The translations under genes and the position numbers were made by a program. A stretch of 64,000 nucleotides of DNA from Branchiostoma floridae (taxonomy: Eukaryota; Chordata; Leptocardii; Amphioxiformes; Branchiostomatidae). The notes under the pieces are model-generated. The model was not told the DNA's origin. It worked only from the letters and a program-made list of their open reading frames with translations, and searched no databases. Shown here one piece after another: positions 12,645 through 23,800 of this stretch; position 1 is the stretch's first letter, and the number at the start of each line of letters is the position of its first letter. The stretch is taken from assembly GCF_000003815.2 (NCBI RefSeq), contig NC_049989.1:4497141-4561140 (forward strand), written 5' to 3'.

Positions 12645-13140
12645 GGGACATTAAACTGGACCAATATGGACAGACCCAACCACTGGACATCTTTAATGCT
12701 AGTACTGTCTTCTGTTGAAGAACATTTAGAGGAATGGGTGGGTGAAATATCAGCTGTAACTATATGCATCCTTCAGTCTGATACTTTGCTACAAATGTGG
12801 TTTGTATGGAAAACAATGCACTAATCAAATACCTGTTTGTTCAACAAATGTCCATATTAGTTCTGACTTCATGTTGCAGGTTTCTACTTTGCTGTACAAA
12901 AATTTTAATCTATTATCGTTTTAGTAGATTGTTATGAAATATTGACATTGTCTTTAATCTTATAACCTTAATTTTATCTATCATGTAAAATAAGCTATTT
13001 AAATGCAGTTTTATTTGGAGTTGAGCAATATTTTGAGCTGTATTTCAATGATAATGAAGTTACCACAAATTGATGCTCGACAGCCAAAAGTATGTTTTTA
13101 AAGTTTGTATTTATTTCAACAATAAAGTTCTTGACCACAA
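12645..13140 (+). terminator. SLX1 3' UTR and polyadenylation signal
   Basis: An AT-rich tail follows the stop. AATAAA lies at about 13121. A minus-strand AATAAA (tttatt) is about 10 bp away at about 13110, so a convergent transcript could end in the same place. The stretch 13141-13966 has no gene; it holds the UQCR10 3' UTR, with a minus-strand ATTAAA near 13641. Confidence 0.6.
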
Positions 13141-13966
13141 CAGAGAAAGACTTCTTTTCCTTTTGTATGTTGTCCACCATAGTGTTCTTCACGTCTTCTG
13201 TGGGAATAACTCAGGCTAATATACAGTGAGTAAACACAAAATTTCCTCAGCTGAAGATTGGTGTTCAAAGATGCTGTAGCCGTTTTTATGATATACAACA
13301 TGGATCAGATGGAACAGATCTCACATTTCTTGGATACTGGGTTCAACAGTTCAGGTGGTAATACTGACATTAGTTGGTGATAAAATGTTCAATGATAGAG
13401 GCCATGTTTCAACTGCAATGCAGATAACAGATACAGAATAACAGGCTTGTAACATATACTACTGATGATGAATGCATCTCAACTACTGTTGACATTTACA
13501 ACAACATGCATCTATGAACAGAACTTTTCTATCAAAGTGGGGAAACTATCGGGTTTGACTACTTGGTAACTGTCCCAGTTGGCAGCAGTCGTGCAGTGGT
13601 GAAAAATACAGCACAGAAATCCATCTGTGGGTACAAGGGTTTTAATTTAACAACAGACCCTGTACTACTGCAAGTTGCATTTGCTGTATGTTTTACTCAT
13701 ATGAAGGTGATAACTAGTAGCATATTTTGTACACAGACTTAATTGTTCTGTTGTATCCAGATCTGGCACTGTTAAGTTGATGAGCTTGAGTGTATGAAAG
13801 AAGCTGAAATCATCAGTTGATGTAGGTTGCTGTTAGATGGTTGTTGAACATCTGTACTGCATACAATCCAAAAGGACTTCAAAAGTTGCGACGGCAGACT
13901 TGTTCACCACTCAACAGCTGAGGATGATGTCATGTCCACTGGGGGTGGGAGGGGGGCTCAGTACTT

Positions 13967-15268
13967 TTAATCTTCTTCCTCTTCGGCTGGTAGACCATAT
14001 TTATGCTTGATATCCTTCCATTGTTTCTGTAGAAAATAAAATATGAGGGTTGAGAAATACAAAAAGCGGCATGGCTACTACTTATACCTTAGTGCACACC
14101 CTTTATTATCAAGTCAAGCATGGTCACAATAGCTTTTTGCAAGCACTGTATAACATTTTTCAGCCAATCTTCTAGGGTTAACAAGAACTTGTACCCTGTA
14201 ACAAGATGTTGCTCTCTGACCTTGGTGGTTACATTATAAGAAACAAATGTATGATTAGTAACATTACTCAGTTTAACATTGATTGATACCAAGTCTGTGT
14301 ACCAAACCAGAACATAATCATATCTGTAGAAGTGTTACAAGAAAGAAAGCCAAAAGTTCTTGGATTCGAAACAGCATTCTTTATTTCCTTTTTTAAACAG
14401 CAACCTTTGGTTTCTGTACAATGTATTTGCATGCTGACTCATAAATGTACATTATTGTGCTACTGCTGCATATACAAGTTGTTAGACATTTGAGCTTATC
14501 TTTGTGTACACTTTCATCACTCCATCTCCAGAACAATGCTCTAACATCAACCATTAGTACACAAGAAGTGAGCATGCTCTGAACAATTGCCAAGCATAAC
14601 AGACGTTAGATTTCATTTCTTTTCTTGTCAACCAACCCAATAAATGACTGTATATGAATGTTGTTGTTCTGGGCACTAGTCATCCTGTCCTGTCACCCTA
14701 TCCTTGATGTCTTTCCATTGTTTCTGTGGGTACAAAGTATTGAGGCAGGCTAACTCCAATTCATATCAACGCTAACTCCTTATACAACATAATAACAATA
14801 CACAGAGGTTTCAAGTGAGAAGGTAACAATCTAAACCATCCAACTGTCAGTAGAAGGGCGTCTTTGCCCTTGGTTGTATATGTGTAAAGGTCAACTTTTC
14901 TATCATCTGAGGTCATACTAGATAAAACTAAAAATTACATCAGACTAAATAAGCTACATAATCTTAAGTAAAAGAACTTTGTTGAGTGTGTTCTATACAG
15001 TGTTTCGTTCTTGAGAAAATAAGATTTTGCGCAACTCTCCGCCCTTGTAATTTTCTGTCGCCCTCCCCAAGATGGCGGCCACCGGCTAAATTTCTTCTAG
15101 AAAATCGTGTGTATAACTCACCCCTCTGTTCAAGTGATCCCAAAGCATGTCGCCTCCACTGTCAAACGCCCTCTCGAACAACACAGCGCCGAGGAGGATC
15201 GTCAACGCAAACGTCGACGTCCGTCGGAAAAGGCCGTGGTAGACCCGCCGTACGACCGTGTTCACCAT
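13967..15268 (-). CDS. UQCR10: Cytochrome b-c1 complex subunit 9 (UQCR10) with two alternative last exons
   Basis: Small single-pass subunit of mitochondrial complex III. Exon 1 is 15122-15268: ATG at 15268, 49 codons, with FRRTSTFALT, FERAFD and WDHLNRG shared with human UQCR10. It ends phase 0 at the donor GTGAGT. Two downstream exons both start with KQWKDIK after a good acceptor. The proximal one, 14676-14723, ends DRVTGQDD (64-residue protein). The distal one, 13967-14026, continues HKYGLPAEEEED (68-residue protein). The distal form resembles the human C-terminus (KHIKHKY). The proximal exon has its own minus-strand AATAAA (14378-14383), which supports use as an alternative terminal exon. 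Human UQCR10 is 63 residues with an intron at the same place as far as I recall. Confidence 0.9.
14676..14723 (-). CDS. UQCR10: UQCR10 alternative terminal exon 2a (proximal)
   Basis: Sixteen codons including the stop. It opens with the same KQWKDIK as exon 2b, then diverges to DRVTGQDD. The acceptor is cccacag. It lies 650-700 bp upstream of 2b in the transcript and has a private polyadenylation signal about 295 bp below the stop. The first 19 nt differ from 2b at only a few silent positions. Confidence 0.75.
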   Translation of the reverse strand, partial: KQWKDIKDRVTGQDD

Positions 15269-15690
15269 CTTGCTGGAGCTTTCTTCGAAAAAAAGTCCCG
15301 GACGCCGAATCACATAAGCAACCTTATAACAATACGCTCTATAATGAAAACTGTTGTACACTAATATACAATTCTCAGAATTCTCTTGATAAAATACATC
15401 AGTTTTTCAAAGACCATCAGAAATATTTTGCATTGGTTTTTAACGACTATGCTTCCTCTAGAAGGGGATTTCTATGTTTCAAATGAAGGAAAGAAAGTAG
15501 TACCTTTTGGCGGATTGACAATTTGTGGAAGGTTGTATAATTAGGGTCATGACCTTTCAAGATGGCGGCCTCCTGGATGATTTTGTCGATTGATCCTAAA
15601 ACTTTGTGATTTTCATCATCAAAACGCCGAAATTCGCACTGAAGTGATTCCTATAACGATACTGGTAAAGTTGCATTAACTGTTTTAAGG
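15069..15690. promoter_or_regulatory. Bidirectional UQCR10/ZMAT5 promoter with two YY1-type sites
   Basis: The two genes diverge from this interval. AAGATGGCGGC, the YY1 core, occurs at 15069-15079 (first intron of UQCR10) and 15559-15569 (near the likely ZMAT5 start). A donor AAG/GTAAGG at 15689 fits a non-coding ZMAT5 first exon spliced to the acceptor at 16021-16022. No TATA box is evident. YY1 sites are common in promoters of mitochondrial genes. Confidence 0.55.
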
Positions 15691-16032
15691 TAAGGAGTTA
15701 TTTTCATAGCTTATGATGGCCATGGGGCAGTTTTTGGAGTTTGTGTGAATAGCTCTGAAATCCCCCTCCCCAATATAAGTAAATTATGAGAGAAAAATAT
15801 AGAAAAGTTGTATCAGGAATTGTAGGTAATATGTAAAAGGCCCATAAAAGAACCATTGTTTCGATTTGCATAACGTCCAGATGGGTTTTGTTTTCTTTTA
15901 TGAGGACTGTTAACGTAACGTAACGTATTCCTGTTGCTGGACATGCGTTAAGCCCTCAATGAGACGGCTTATCCTGAATGTTTGTTTACCAACATGTTTA
16001 TGATTTTACCTTGTATTTTCAGTGTGTTGACG

Positions 16033-17463
16033 ATGGGTAAACGTTACTACTGTGACTTCTGTGACCGATCCTTTCCTGACAACCTGCCTGGAAGGAAGAA
16101 ACATCTACAAGGTGTCCAGCACCAGCGGATCAGGAAACTACACTATGACCAGTTCAGAGGTAATATCACCATTACACGAAATTGTTATGACTTATTCTTA
16201 TTGAAAGTATGCCTTTCTGATTTACATAATTTTAAAAGTTTCCCACAGTGTCAAATTCATTCTAGAGTTCTATAAGTTGAAGTTGAACACAAATCCCTAC
16301 TCATATTCCTGGTCTGTCAAAAAGAAAATTAACTGTGTTTACATACACATGTATTGTTAACTATTCCTAACTGTCAGTTATACAGTATTGTCTTGCTCTT
16401 GAATATGGTCATTCCTGTAAACTACATAGTTAGGTGTACATACTAGCCAAACATATAGTTGTACTCTTTCCTTCTAGATGCTGCTGCAATCTTGTCAGAT
16501 GAAGCTGTGAAGAAACCTTGCAAGAAATTTCAGAGGACAGGTGAGTAGAACTACTAGAAAGTTTTCCATTAATACATACATGTACTACATAGTTAACATT
16601 GAGAGAAGAGGTAAACCTTTGCTTTATGCAATCTTGTTACCCAGGCTATGATCTTGTCCGATTTGTATACTTTAATCTGTTGTGACTACTGTTAACATTG
16701 TCATGATCATGTCATGATCTGAACCCATCTACCGCTAACTCCAGGGGATTGTGACTATGGTGACAACTGCCGCTTCTCACACATGACTCCAGACAAACTC
16801 AGGGCTCTACAGGACCAAGCAGAAGGTATTTACATGGCAAGAATTGTTTCTACTTTTTCTACATATTTGCTATGAATTTTATCATATTGTCATATTGTGT
16901 ATTGGAAATCTGACTTACTTCCGGTAGGCTACTCGGAAGTAAGTGGATTTGGTCGCAGCTTGCTTTCGCCTTGTGAAATGTGAACAAATATGCTAGAAAT
17001 GTAAGGAACGGACATATATGTATTGAAAATAAGTTACAAATGTCAATCTGACTGGAGATTTTGAAGTTCAAAACATTTATTATTTTGGGGGACTGTGCTA
17101 AAATCTTACAATATATCCCTCTAAGCTACTAAGGGTTCCAGTTGTTTTCACTGTTGCCATGCATTTACAGTACTTGGGTAACCACAGACTTTAAAACTTG
17201 TCTCTTTCCCAGCTGACAAGAGACCTAAGCTCGAGGACAGAGTACCCACACTAGAAGACTGGCTGTCAAAGAGAAAACAGAGGAACCAACCCTCCCATGG
17301 ACACACAGACTCTTTGAACCAGAACCCATCATCAGAAAACACCACTGTACCAGCAGAGTACTCCCTACCCCCTGGGTTTCCCCCTCTACATGAACTGCCA
17401 CCCTCATTACAACCACCTCCCCCTGGGGGGTGGCCAGACCATCCTTATGAGGAGTGGGGCTGA
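16033..17463 (+). CDS. ZMAT5: ZMAT5, U11/U12 snRNP 20 kDa protein
   Basis: Nuclear component of the minor (U12-dependent) spliceosome. Exons 16033-16159, 16478-16540, 16745-16825 and 17213-17463 sum to 522 nt (173 residues; human 170), all in phase. The start [14 protein letters not shown] opens a U1-C-like C2H2 finger (C7, C10, then two His in the KKH...QH segment). Residues [10 protein letters not shown] follow as in human. A CCCH finger ([19 protein letters not shown]) spans exons 2-3. The C-terminal exon has LEDWLSKR and a Pro-rich tail ending [15 protein letters not shown]. The plus-strand AATAAA is at about 17661. Confidence 0.95.
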
Positions 17464-18439
17464 CAAAGTCATAGCAACAATACATATGTGTACATGTATT
17501 TGGTTTGTATTTGTATTTGTATTTATTGAAAATGACATCAATATTATTGGTTATGGTAGTGGACCTTTTAAAAGGACTGCTGCAATGTTCAGTCCAAGAA
17601 GACAAACTGCAGCACTCCCAATAGTCCGACAATTGTAAATTGTTCTTTTAATGATAGCTGAATAAACTTGTACAAAGTCATTTACTCAATGTTGTTTATT
17701 TGTTCAAATGATTTATAAGTGATAACCACAAGCCATTTACCAATCAAGGTTGTTATGTTATATTGAAACACATGATAAATTTCCTTAGCCTGAGTATCAT
17801 ACATGTAGTTAGTTTACTGGGGCTCCCATACTCCCAATGTTATTGTTGTCCAGATTATGTATTACTAGTAATACATACTCTATACTTACATACAGCATAT
17901 ACAGTATGTTGATGAAGGTTAGACATCCAGGTACTAACAGTTACGCAAGCAAAATTTGTAAATTCTTTTAGTCTTTGGACATAAATCAACGTGCTGCACA
18001 TGCCGCTATATATCATACAGTAACATTTTGTCAATTGATACAAAAACTGTAACCTTCATCATAGAATGTCAATAAAAAAGCTTACTATTAAATGTAAAAC
18101 AAAAGAGTATCTCCAAAAAACAAAACAACTACTATCTATATTGCCTAGCTGTTACATTTGTATCAGTACACAAGTACATTTGTACATGTACACCTTAAAT
18201 GTCCTTCACAACAAATAACTTTCAAGTTCCCACTTAAACCGTATAATATTTTCTAGAATAGTATGACTAACGATTGCAAACAAACACAGCATCCAACAAA
18301 TACTATATTCCTAATCCCTTTTATACACTGGTTAATATATTTAGTTAACAAATTAAGGCAATCCAGGAATAAATGCACTATGAGTTACTAGTTTTCTGAA
18401 GCATTGGTCAAACATTAATAATTTTGTACATCTTCCTTC
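17464..18439. terminator. Convergent 3' ends of ZMAT5 and the giant minus-strand gene
   Basis: ZMAT5 has AATAAA at 17661-17666. The minus strand has AATAAA (tttatt) at 17695-17700, about 740 nt below the stop at 18440. The two transcripts therefore probably end within, or a little past, one another. No other gene is seen in this stretch. Confidence 0.5.
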
Positions 18440-20802
18440 TCAATCGTTGACATTGTACACTGGGTTCTGGTACGTCTGTCCCCCAGGCTCTTGTGAGATC
18501 CTCGCTCGTGGAATCAGCATGCTCTGTTGAGCCAGGCGTTTTGCATTTTCAGAAAGCCACTGATTTTGACTAGCCACTGCGTTCTTGCGACTATGCCTCT
18601 GTAAATGTGAAAAAAGTGAGATAGTTTTTTATTAATCCGATTGTCTACGCAATTCCGTGATACAGTTACTAAAGAATGCTTACATGGCAGTCCAGGCAAC
18701 GTCAACTGTACAACTTACAGTAATGTGGAATGGATTTGTTTTATGTGGAATACATATGAGTATTGAACAGTTTTGTTCCTGTTGACCATGAAACTGTTCA
18801 TGAAACTGTTATGTTTTCTAAAGGAATTCGGAAACATTCTATTTTTGATGACCTGCCGGCCGCGTTCTTTTTCTTTCTTCTAAATCTAGCCAATGAAAAC
18901 AGAACGACTGATGACGTCAACAAACGTGCGCTATATACCTTAAAAATTGTTATTGCGTAGTGTTGGTAAAAGTAGCTAGTAGAGGACGAAGGTTCGTGTC
19001 CCCCGCTCGGAAGTTTTTCATCCTTCTTTTTTCCTTTTTAGACAAACATATATGTCACAGGGGAGACTGGAATCCAGGGGAATTCGGAATTCGTCTAGGG
19101 GAATCTCCCCTAGTCTGTACACAACGCTCTCATCTTGCGAACAGGGCATTGCACGTCCTACAATAGACTTTTTTAAATTCCTTTTCTGACGATGTTTCTC
19201 TTTTTTTTTTCTCCCCTTCCGAAACATCCTGCATTTTCGTCAAATATGTGGCCTTTCTAGTTTACCTTTGCAGTGCAGCAGATCACCAGCACCACAATAG
19301 ATGTGATGACGACTGCAGCACCAACACAGACGAGTAAGATGTAAACTGGGTTGCTGTACCATGCTGAAAAAAGAAGGCAAATACATGTATATTCATGCTT
19401 TAAATATGACTTGTCTGAATATTTTATGGGCCTGCGTGAAATACATTATATATATGTATGTACATTGTAGTAGTCATCAAACATAACATGTATCTTCATG
19501 TGCATATTGACCAATCACGATAACTCAGCTCTGAGTGAAAATTATTTAGTGACACATCATTGAAATATTTGTAACACTTATGCATCTGTCATATCATAAA
19601 GAGTGCATTGCATGACTTGTACCATTTTGCTAACAATGTGTTCAGCTCCTCAAACATAATACTGACTAACTGACTCCCTAGCATCAAACAATGACCTTTA
19701 TTTGTTACAAATTAAACTGATAATAGGTCACATGTCATTTTTTCTCATCTTAGCGAGATCTAGAATCTTGACTTGATTTTTCATTCATAGCTCCTTGTTG
19801 CTCAGCAGCCATAACTGTAATGTATGTACTCACCAACATTATTCTCATCTCTAGCCTTGTTCACCTCTGGAAATGGGACAGCAAGATTAAAATACAAACA
19901 TTGATCATAGCATCATTTAAAAATTGATGTCAGTTATTCCTTGCTGCACTTTTTGATTTGCTGCACTAATTAGATAAAGACAAACATTCCAGTTGACAGA
20001 AGCATGTAAAACTACTGTGAACATATGAGTAATATGCCTGAAAGACAAAAATCACTGCATTTTGTAATTATGTATCTAATTCACCTATGCTTTCAGAGGT
20101 AACCATGGAAATACATGTACCTGTGATGCTGGTGACTGTGGGATCTATCTGCAGATCACCAATGTTTGTCTTCCCTGCCAACACATCCAGGACTTGATCA
20201 CTGGCAATGGGTGTGGTTGAGTTGAAATGAACCATGAAGTTTACATTGATGCTTCCGGGACTAAAAGATAACCAAACGACAAACATGTGAAGTACATGTA
20301 GGAGGAAAATCCAAATATATACATAAAACTGATGATCAAAGATTAGTAAACATTCAAGATTAATTTTGAGTTTGCTTGCATCAGCTGCAAATCAAATGAC
20401 TACATTGTATACTGCTTACTTGGTGGAAAAAGCATGCTATGCTTTTGTGACATATAGAAAACCTAAGTACAGAGTAACTTACGAAAAGCCGGTGACATCA
20501 ACAGAGTGGTATGTATTCCCAAGGCTGCTATTGATGAAGGCAGCATCCAGCTAGGAAAAAAAGAAATTTTAAAGCAAATATAAAATGCCATTCTTACAAA
20601 CAAACCAACAAAACCATTGGCCCAAACCAATTATGATAGAGAGTTATCGTTATTGTTTTAACATTTTAAACTGTACTGACGTTTTCCTGGACTTCTGCAG
20701 CCAAAGTCTTGAACTCATCAGATGCTTGATTATGCAGTTCATCCCTCCAATCACGATTCACAACCTTCATGACACCTCTGAACGAACGTGCCATCGGAAG
20801 GT
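18440..20802 (-). CDS. Giant gene exons 37-42: SEA domain, transmembrane helix, NPVY tail
   Basis: Exons 20681-20802, 20483-20550, 20121-20260, 19834-19866, 19266-19363 and 18440-18598. Exons 37-39 form a SEA domain ([13 protein letters not shown], then [10 protein letters not shown], then [12 protein letters not shown]). The G-SINV step at about 4612-4613 matches the G/SVVV autoproteolysis site, so the protein may be cleaved and stay together non-covalently. Exon 41 encodes the hydrophobic helix ending ICCTAK. The tail is basic at first and ends [12 protein letters not shown]; NPxY is a PTB-domain or endocytosis motif. No C-terminal PDZ ligand is obvious. Confidence 0.8.
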
Positions 20803-23800
20803 CTAGGAATGGGATGTAAATAAATGCCATGTTAACAGCCTCAATGAGTACAAAATGTGACAAATAAAGTTCTGGCATCTTCTCTGCTATGATCATGATA
20901 GAAGGAATCTCATCTTAACCCATTTGTTTTTGCAATTTGAGCATCTTGTAGAGCTTTCTATAAAATTGTTTAATGGATACCCCCTTACCGTCGGTAGTTT
21001 TAGTTGATGCAGTGTTTCCTTCACTCTTTTCAGTTGTAGGAATGGTGGTAAAGCTTTCGGTTTCCTCAGTTGTAGCGTCTGACTTTGTTGTAGAACCGGT
21101 GGTACTTGTGGTCGCTCTTTCTGTTGTATGGAGGCCAGTAGAGCTCTCAGCTTCCTCTGTTGTAGTATCTGGCTGTGTTGTAGAACTGATGGTAGAGCTT
21201 TTGAAAGGTGTTTCATACTCTTCGGTTGTGGTTGCTCTTTCTGTTGTAGGGACTGTGGTAGAGCGCTGAGTTTCCTCTGTTGTAGTATCTTGTTGTGTTG
21301 TAGAACTGATGGTAGAGCTTTTGAAAGGTGTTGTTATTTCATACTCTTCGGTTGTGGTCGTTCTTTCCGTTGCAGGGAGGGTGGTGGAGCGCCCAGTTTC
21401 CTCTGTTGTAGTATCTGACTGTGTTGTGGAACTGATGGTAGAGCTTTTGAAAGGTGTTGTTATTTCATACTCTTCGGTTGTGGTCGCTCTTTCTGTTGTA
21501 GGGACTGTGGCAGAGCTCTCAACTTCCTCTGTTGTAGTATCTTGCTGTGCTGTAGGACCAGTAGTAGACCTTTCAGAGAGTGTCGTTATTTCATACTCTT
21601 CGGTTGTGCTCGCTCTTTCTGTTTTGTCTGGCTGTGTTGGAGACTCAGGGAAAGTTATTACTACAATGACATTTGTTTCACAGGACATGGAATCTACAGC
21701 GTTGTCTCTGACTTCAACTGTCATGGAAACAACTGAGGAATTGTCATTAAACTGTGGTACTTCACTCATAACGTAGATCCAACCAGTTGAAGGGTTGATG
21801 CTGAAGAGGTTTGCCAGCTCTCCTGTTTTGGACTTAAAACTGTAGGAAACTTCACCGTTTGGACCATTGTCAAGATCTTCTGCCTCTATGGTGATGATAG
21901 TCGACCCTCTTGTAAGATTGTGAGAAGCAATCTCAAGACGTTGATCTTCTGGGCACTGTGGGGCTGTGTTGGTGCTTACTTTGGTCACGATCATACGGAG
22001 ACTGACTTCATCTGTTTTTGGTGGTGAACCGTGGTCTGATGCACTGACCCTGACCACGTAGGTACCACTTTCCAAGGCACTTCTAATGGTTACACTACCA
22101 TTTGTAGCATCTATGGAAACAAAGGGGCTGAGACTTGCAATCCCGTAGGTGATTTTGGAGTTATCGTCGGACCTGTCGGCATCAGAAGCTTGGATAGTGG
22201 TAACATGAAAGCCAATGGGGGAGGTGGTTTGAAGGTTATACTCAGTGTCAGGAGGAATGTTGATGACTGGTTTGTTGTCATTCTGGTCTGTTATGTTTAT
22301 CGTTATCGTTGCTGTCCCCGTAAGTGTCGGTACCCCCTGGTCAAATGCTTCAACGATGATACTGAACGAAGTGCGCTCCAACGATTCCAGGTCAAACTCA
22401 ACGACTGAAGTTATGACACCCAAAGTAAGATGCACTGCAAAGTTTTCATCATCCAAACCTGTTTGGACAAGCCTGTACCTGACCTCACCGTTACGTCCAC
22501 TGTCAGTGTCATTTGCAAAAACTGTGAGTATCGGCGAGGCAATGGGCTGGTTTTCGGCAATAATGGCATCGTATCTGTCCTGCTGGAATATGGGCGGGTT
22601 CTCATTTGGCAAGTTCTCTTCACTGCAGTCCTCCCCTTGGAACCCAGGGAAGCATTCGCATGCGTTTGGGGCGACACAGGTGCCTTGGCTGGAGCAGTCA
22701 CTCTTGCTGCTGCAGTTTGCAATGTTACAGGAACTGCCTGACCAGCCAGGAGCACAGCTGCACGTGTCGAAGCTCACACAGCTTCCGTGGCCTGTATCAA
22801 AGGATCAGAGAAACATTCATTCGAAAACAAATTATTATGCACATCATATGTTTGTCCTAAAATGATATTCTGTGTCTCAGTATGATTGATATGATAGGAA
22901 CATCATAATGATTTAAATTAAGCATTTGTAGTACATAGACACAGATACATAGTTACAGTCCACCAGTACTCACCAGAACAGTACCTCAGTGCTTCACAAG
23001 AGAAATTAGCACAGTCATATCCGGTATACCCACTGTCACATTGACACAGGTTGGGCTCTATGCAGCTGCCATGGTCAGTGCAGTTATTCTGTTCAGCGCA
23101 GTCGGGCTGATCACAACTGGCACCACTGAACCCTGAAAAGCAGCTGTAACACAACAGCAGGAACAGGAGATGTCATGATTGTGAGGAAGTATCATAATGT
23201 GTTTGACACGTGGTAAATTTGCTTATCATATAGGGAGCATAAACAAACACTGCAGTTTGTCGAATACAAATCAAGATTCTACAATATGACTTACTGGCAT
23301 TCCTTTTGCCCTTCAGAACTGATGACACAAGCCCCATTTTCATTGCATTCTTGCAACTCAGGGCAGCTTTGGGCTTGGGCGCAGTTCAGACCTTGATATC
23401 CGCTGTAACACTGGCAAACGTTCGGACCGATACAGTCTCCTTGGCGGGAGCACTGGTTGACTGCAGGACAGTCCGGTGTGACACAGGAGCTACCCGTCCA
23501 GCCCTGCTCACAGTAGCAGACGTCTATGTCCACACAGTGGCCGTGCCCTGCATGGCAAATGCATGATTGTTTTCCTTACCATAGTTAGTAATCAATGACA
23601 TTTCCCAAGTTATTAACACGAACTTGTATTGTATTGTAATTGCGGTATCTGATCCAAACAGCCACCTATTAGAACAAAAAGTATGTCTTCCCTTTTACTT
23701 CATGCACTGATATGAGAAAGACATGTAGGATATGAGCTAACCAGAGCAGTGATCCAATGCTGCACACGAGAACTGGTCACACTTGTCGCCTGTCCACTGC

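Noticed and set aside
18960-19010. tRNA-like A and B boxes (tagctagtag, ggttcgtgtcc)
   Set aside because: The two boxes are only about 17 bases apart, too close for a tRNA, and no cloverleaf forms.
21128-21776. Plus-strand ORFs opposite exon 36 of the giant gene
   Set aside because: These are repeats of the mucin array read on the wrong strand. The minus frame carries EGF, cadherin and mucin content without a stop.
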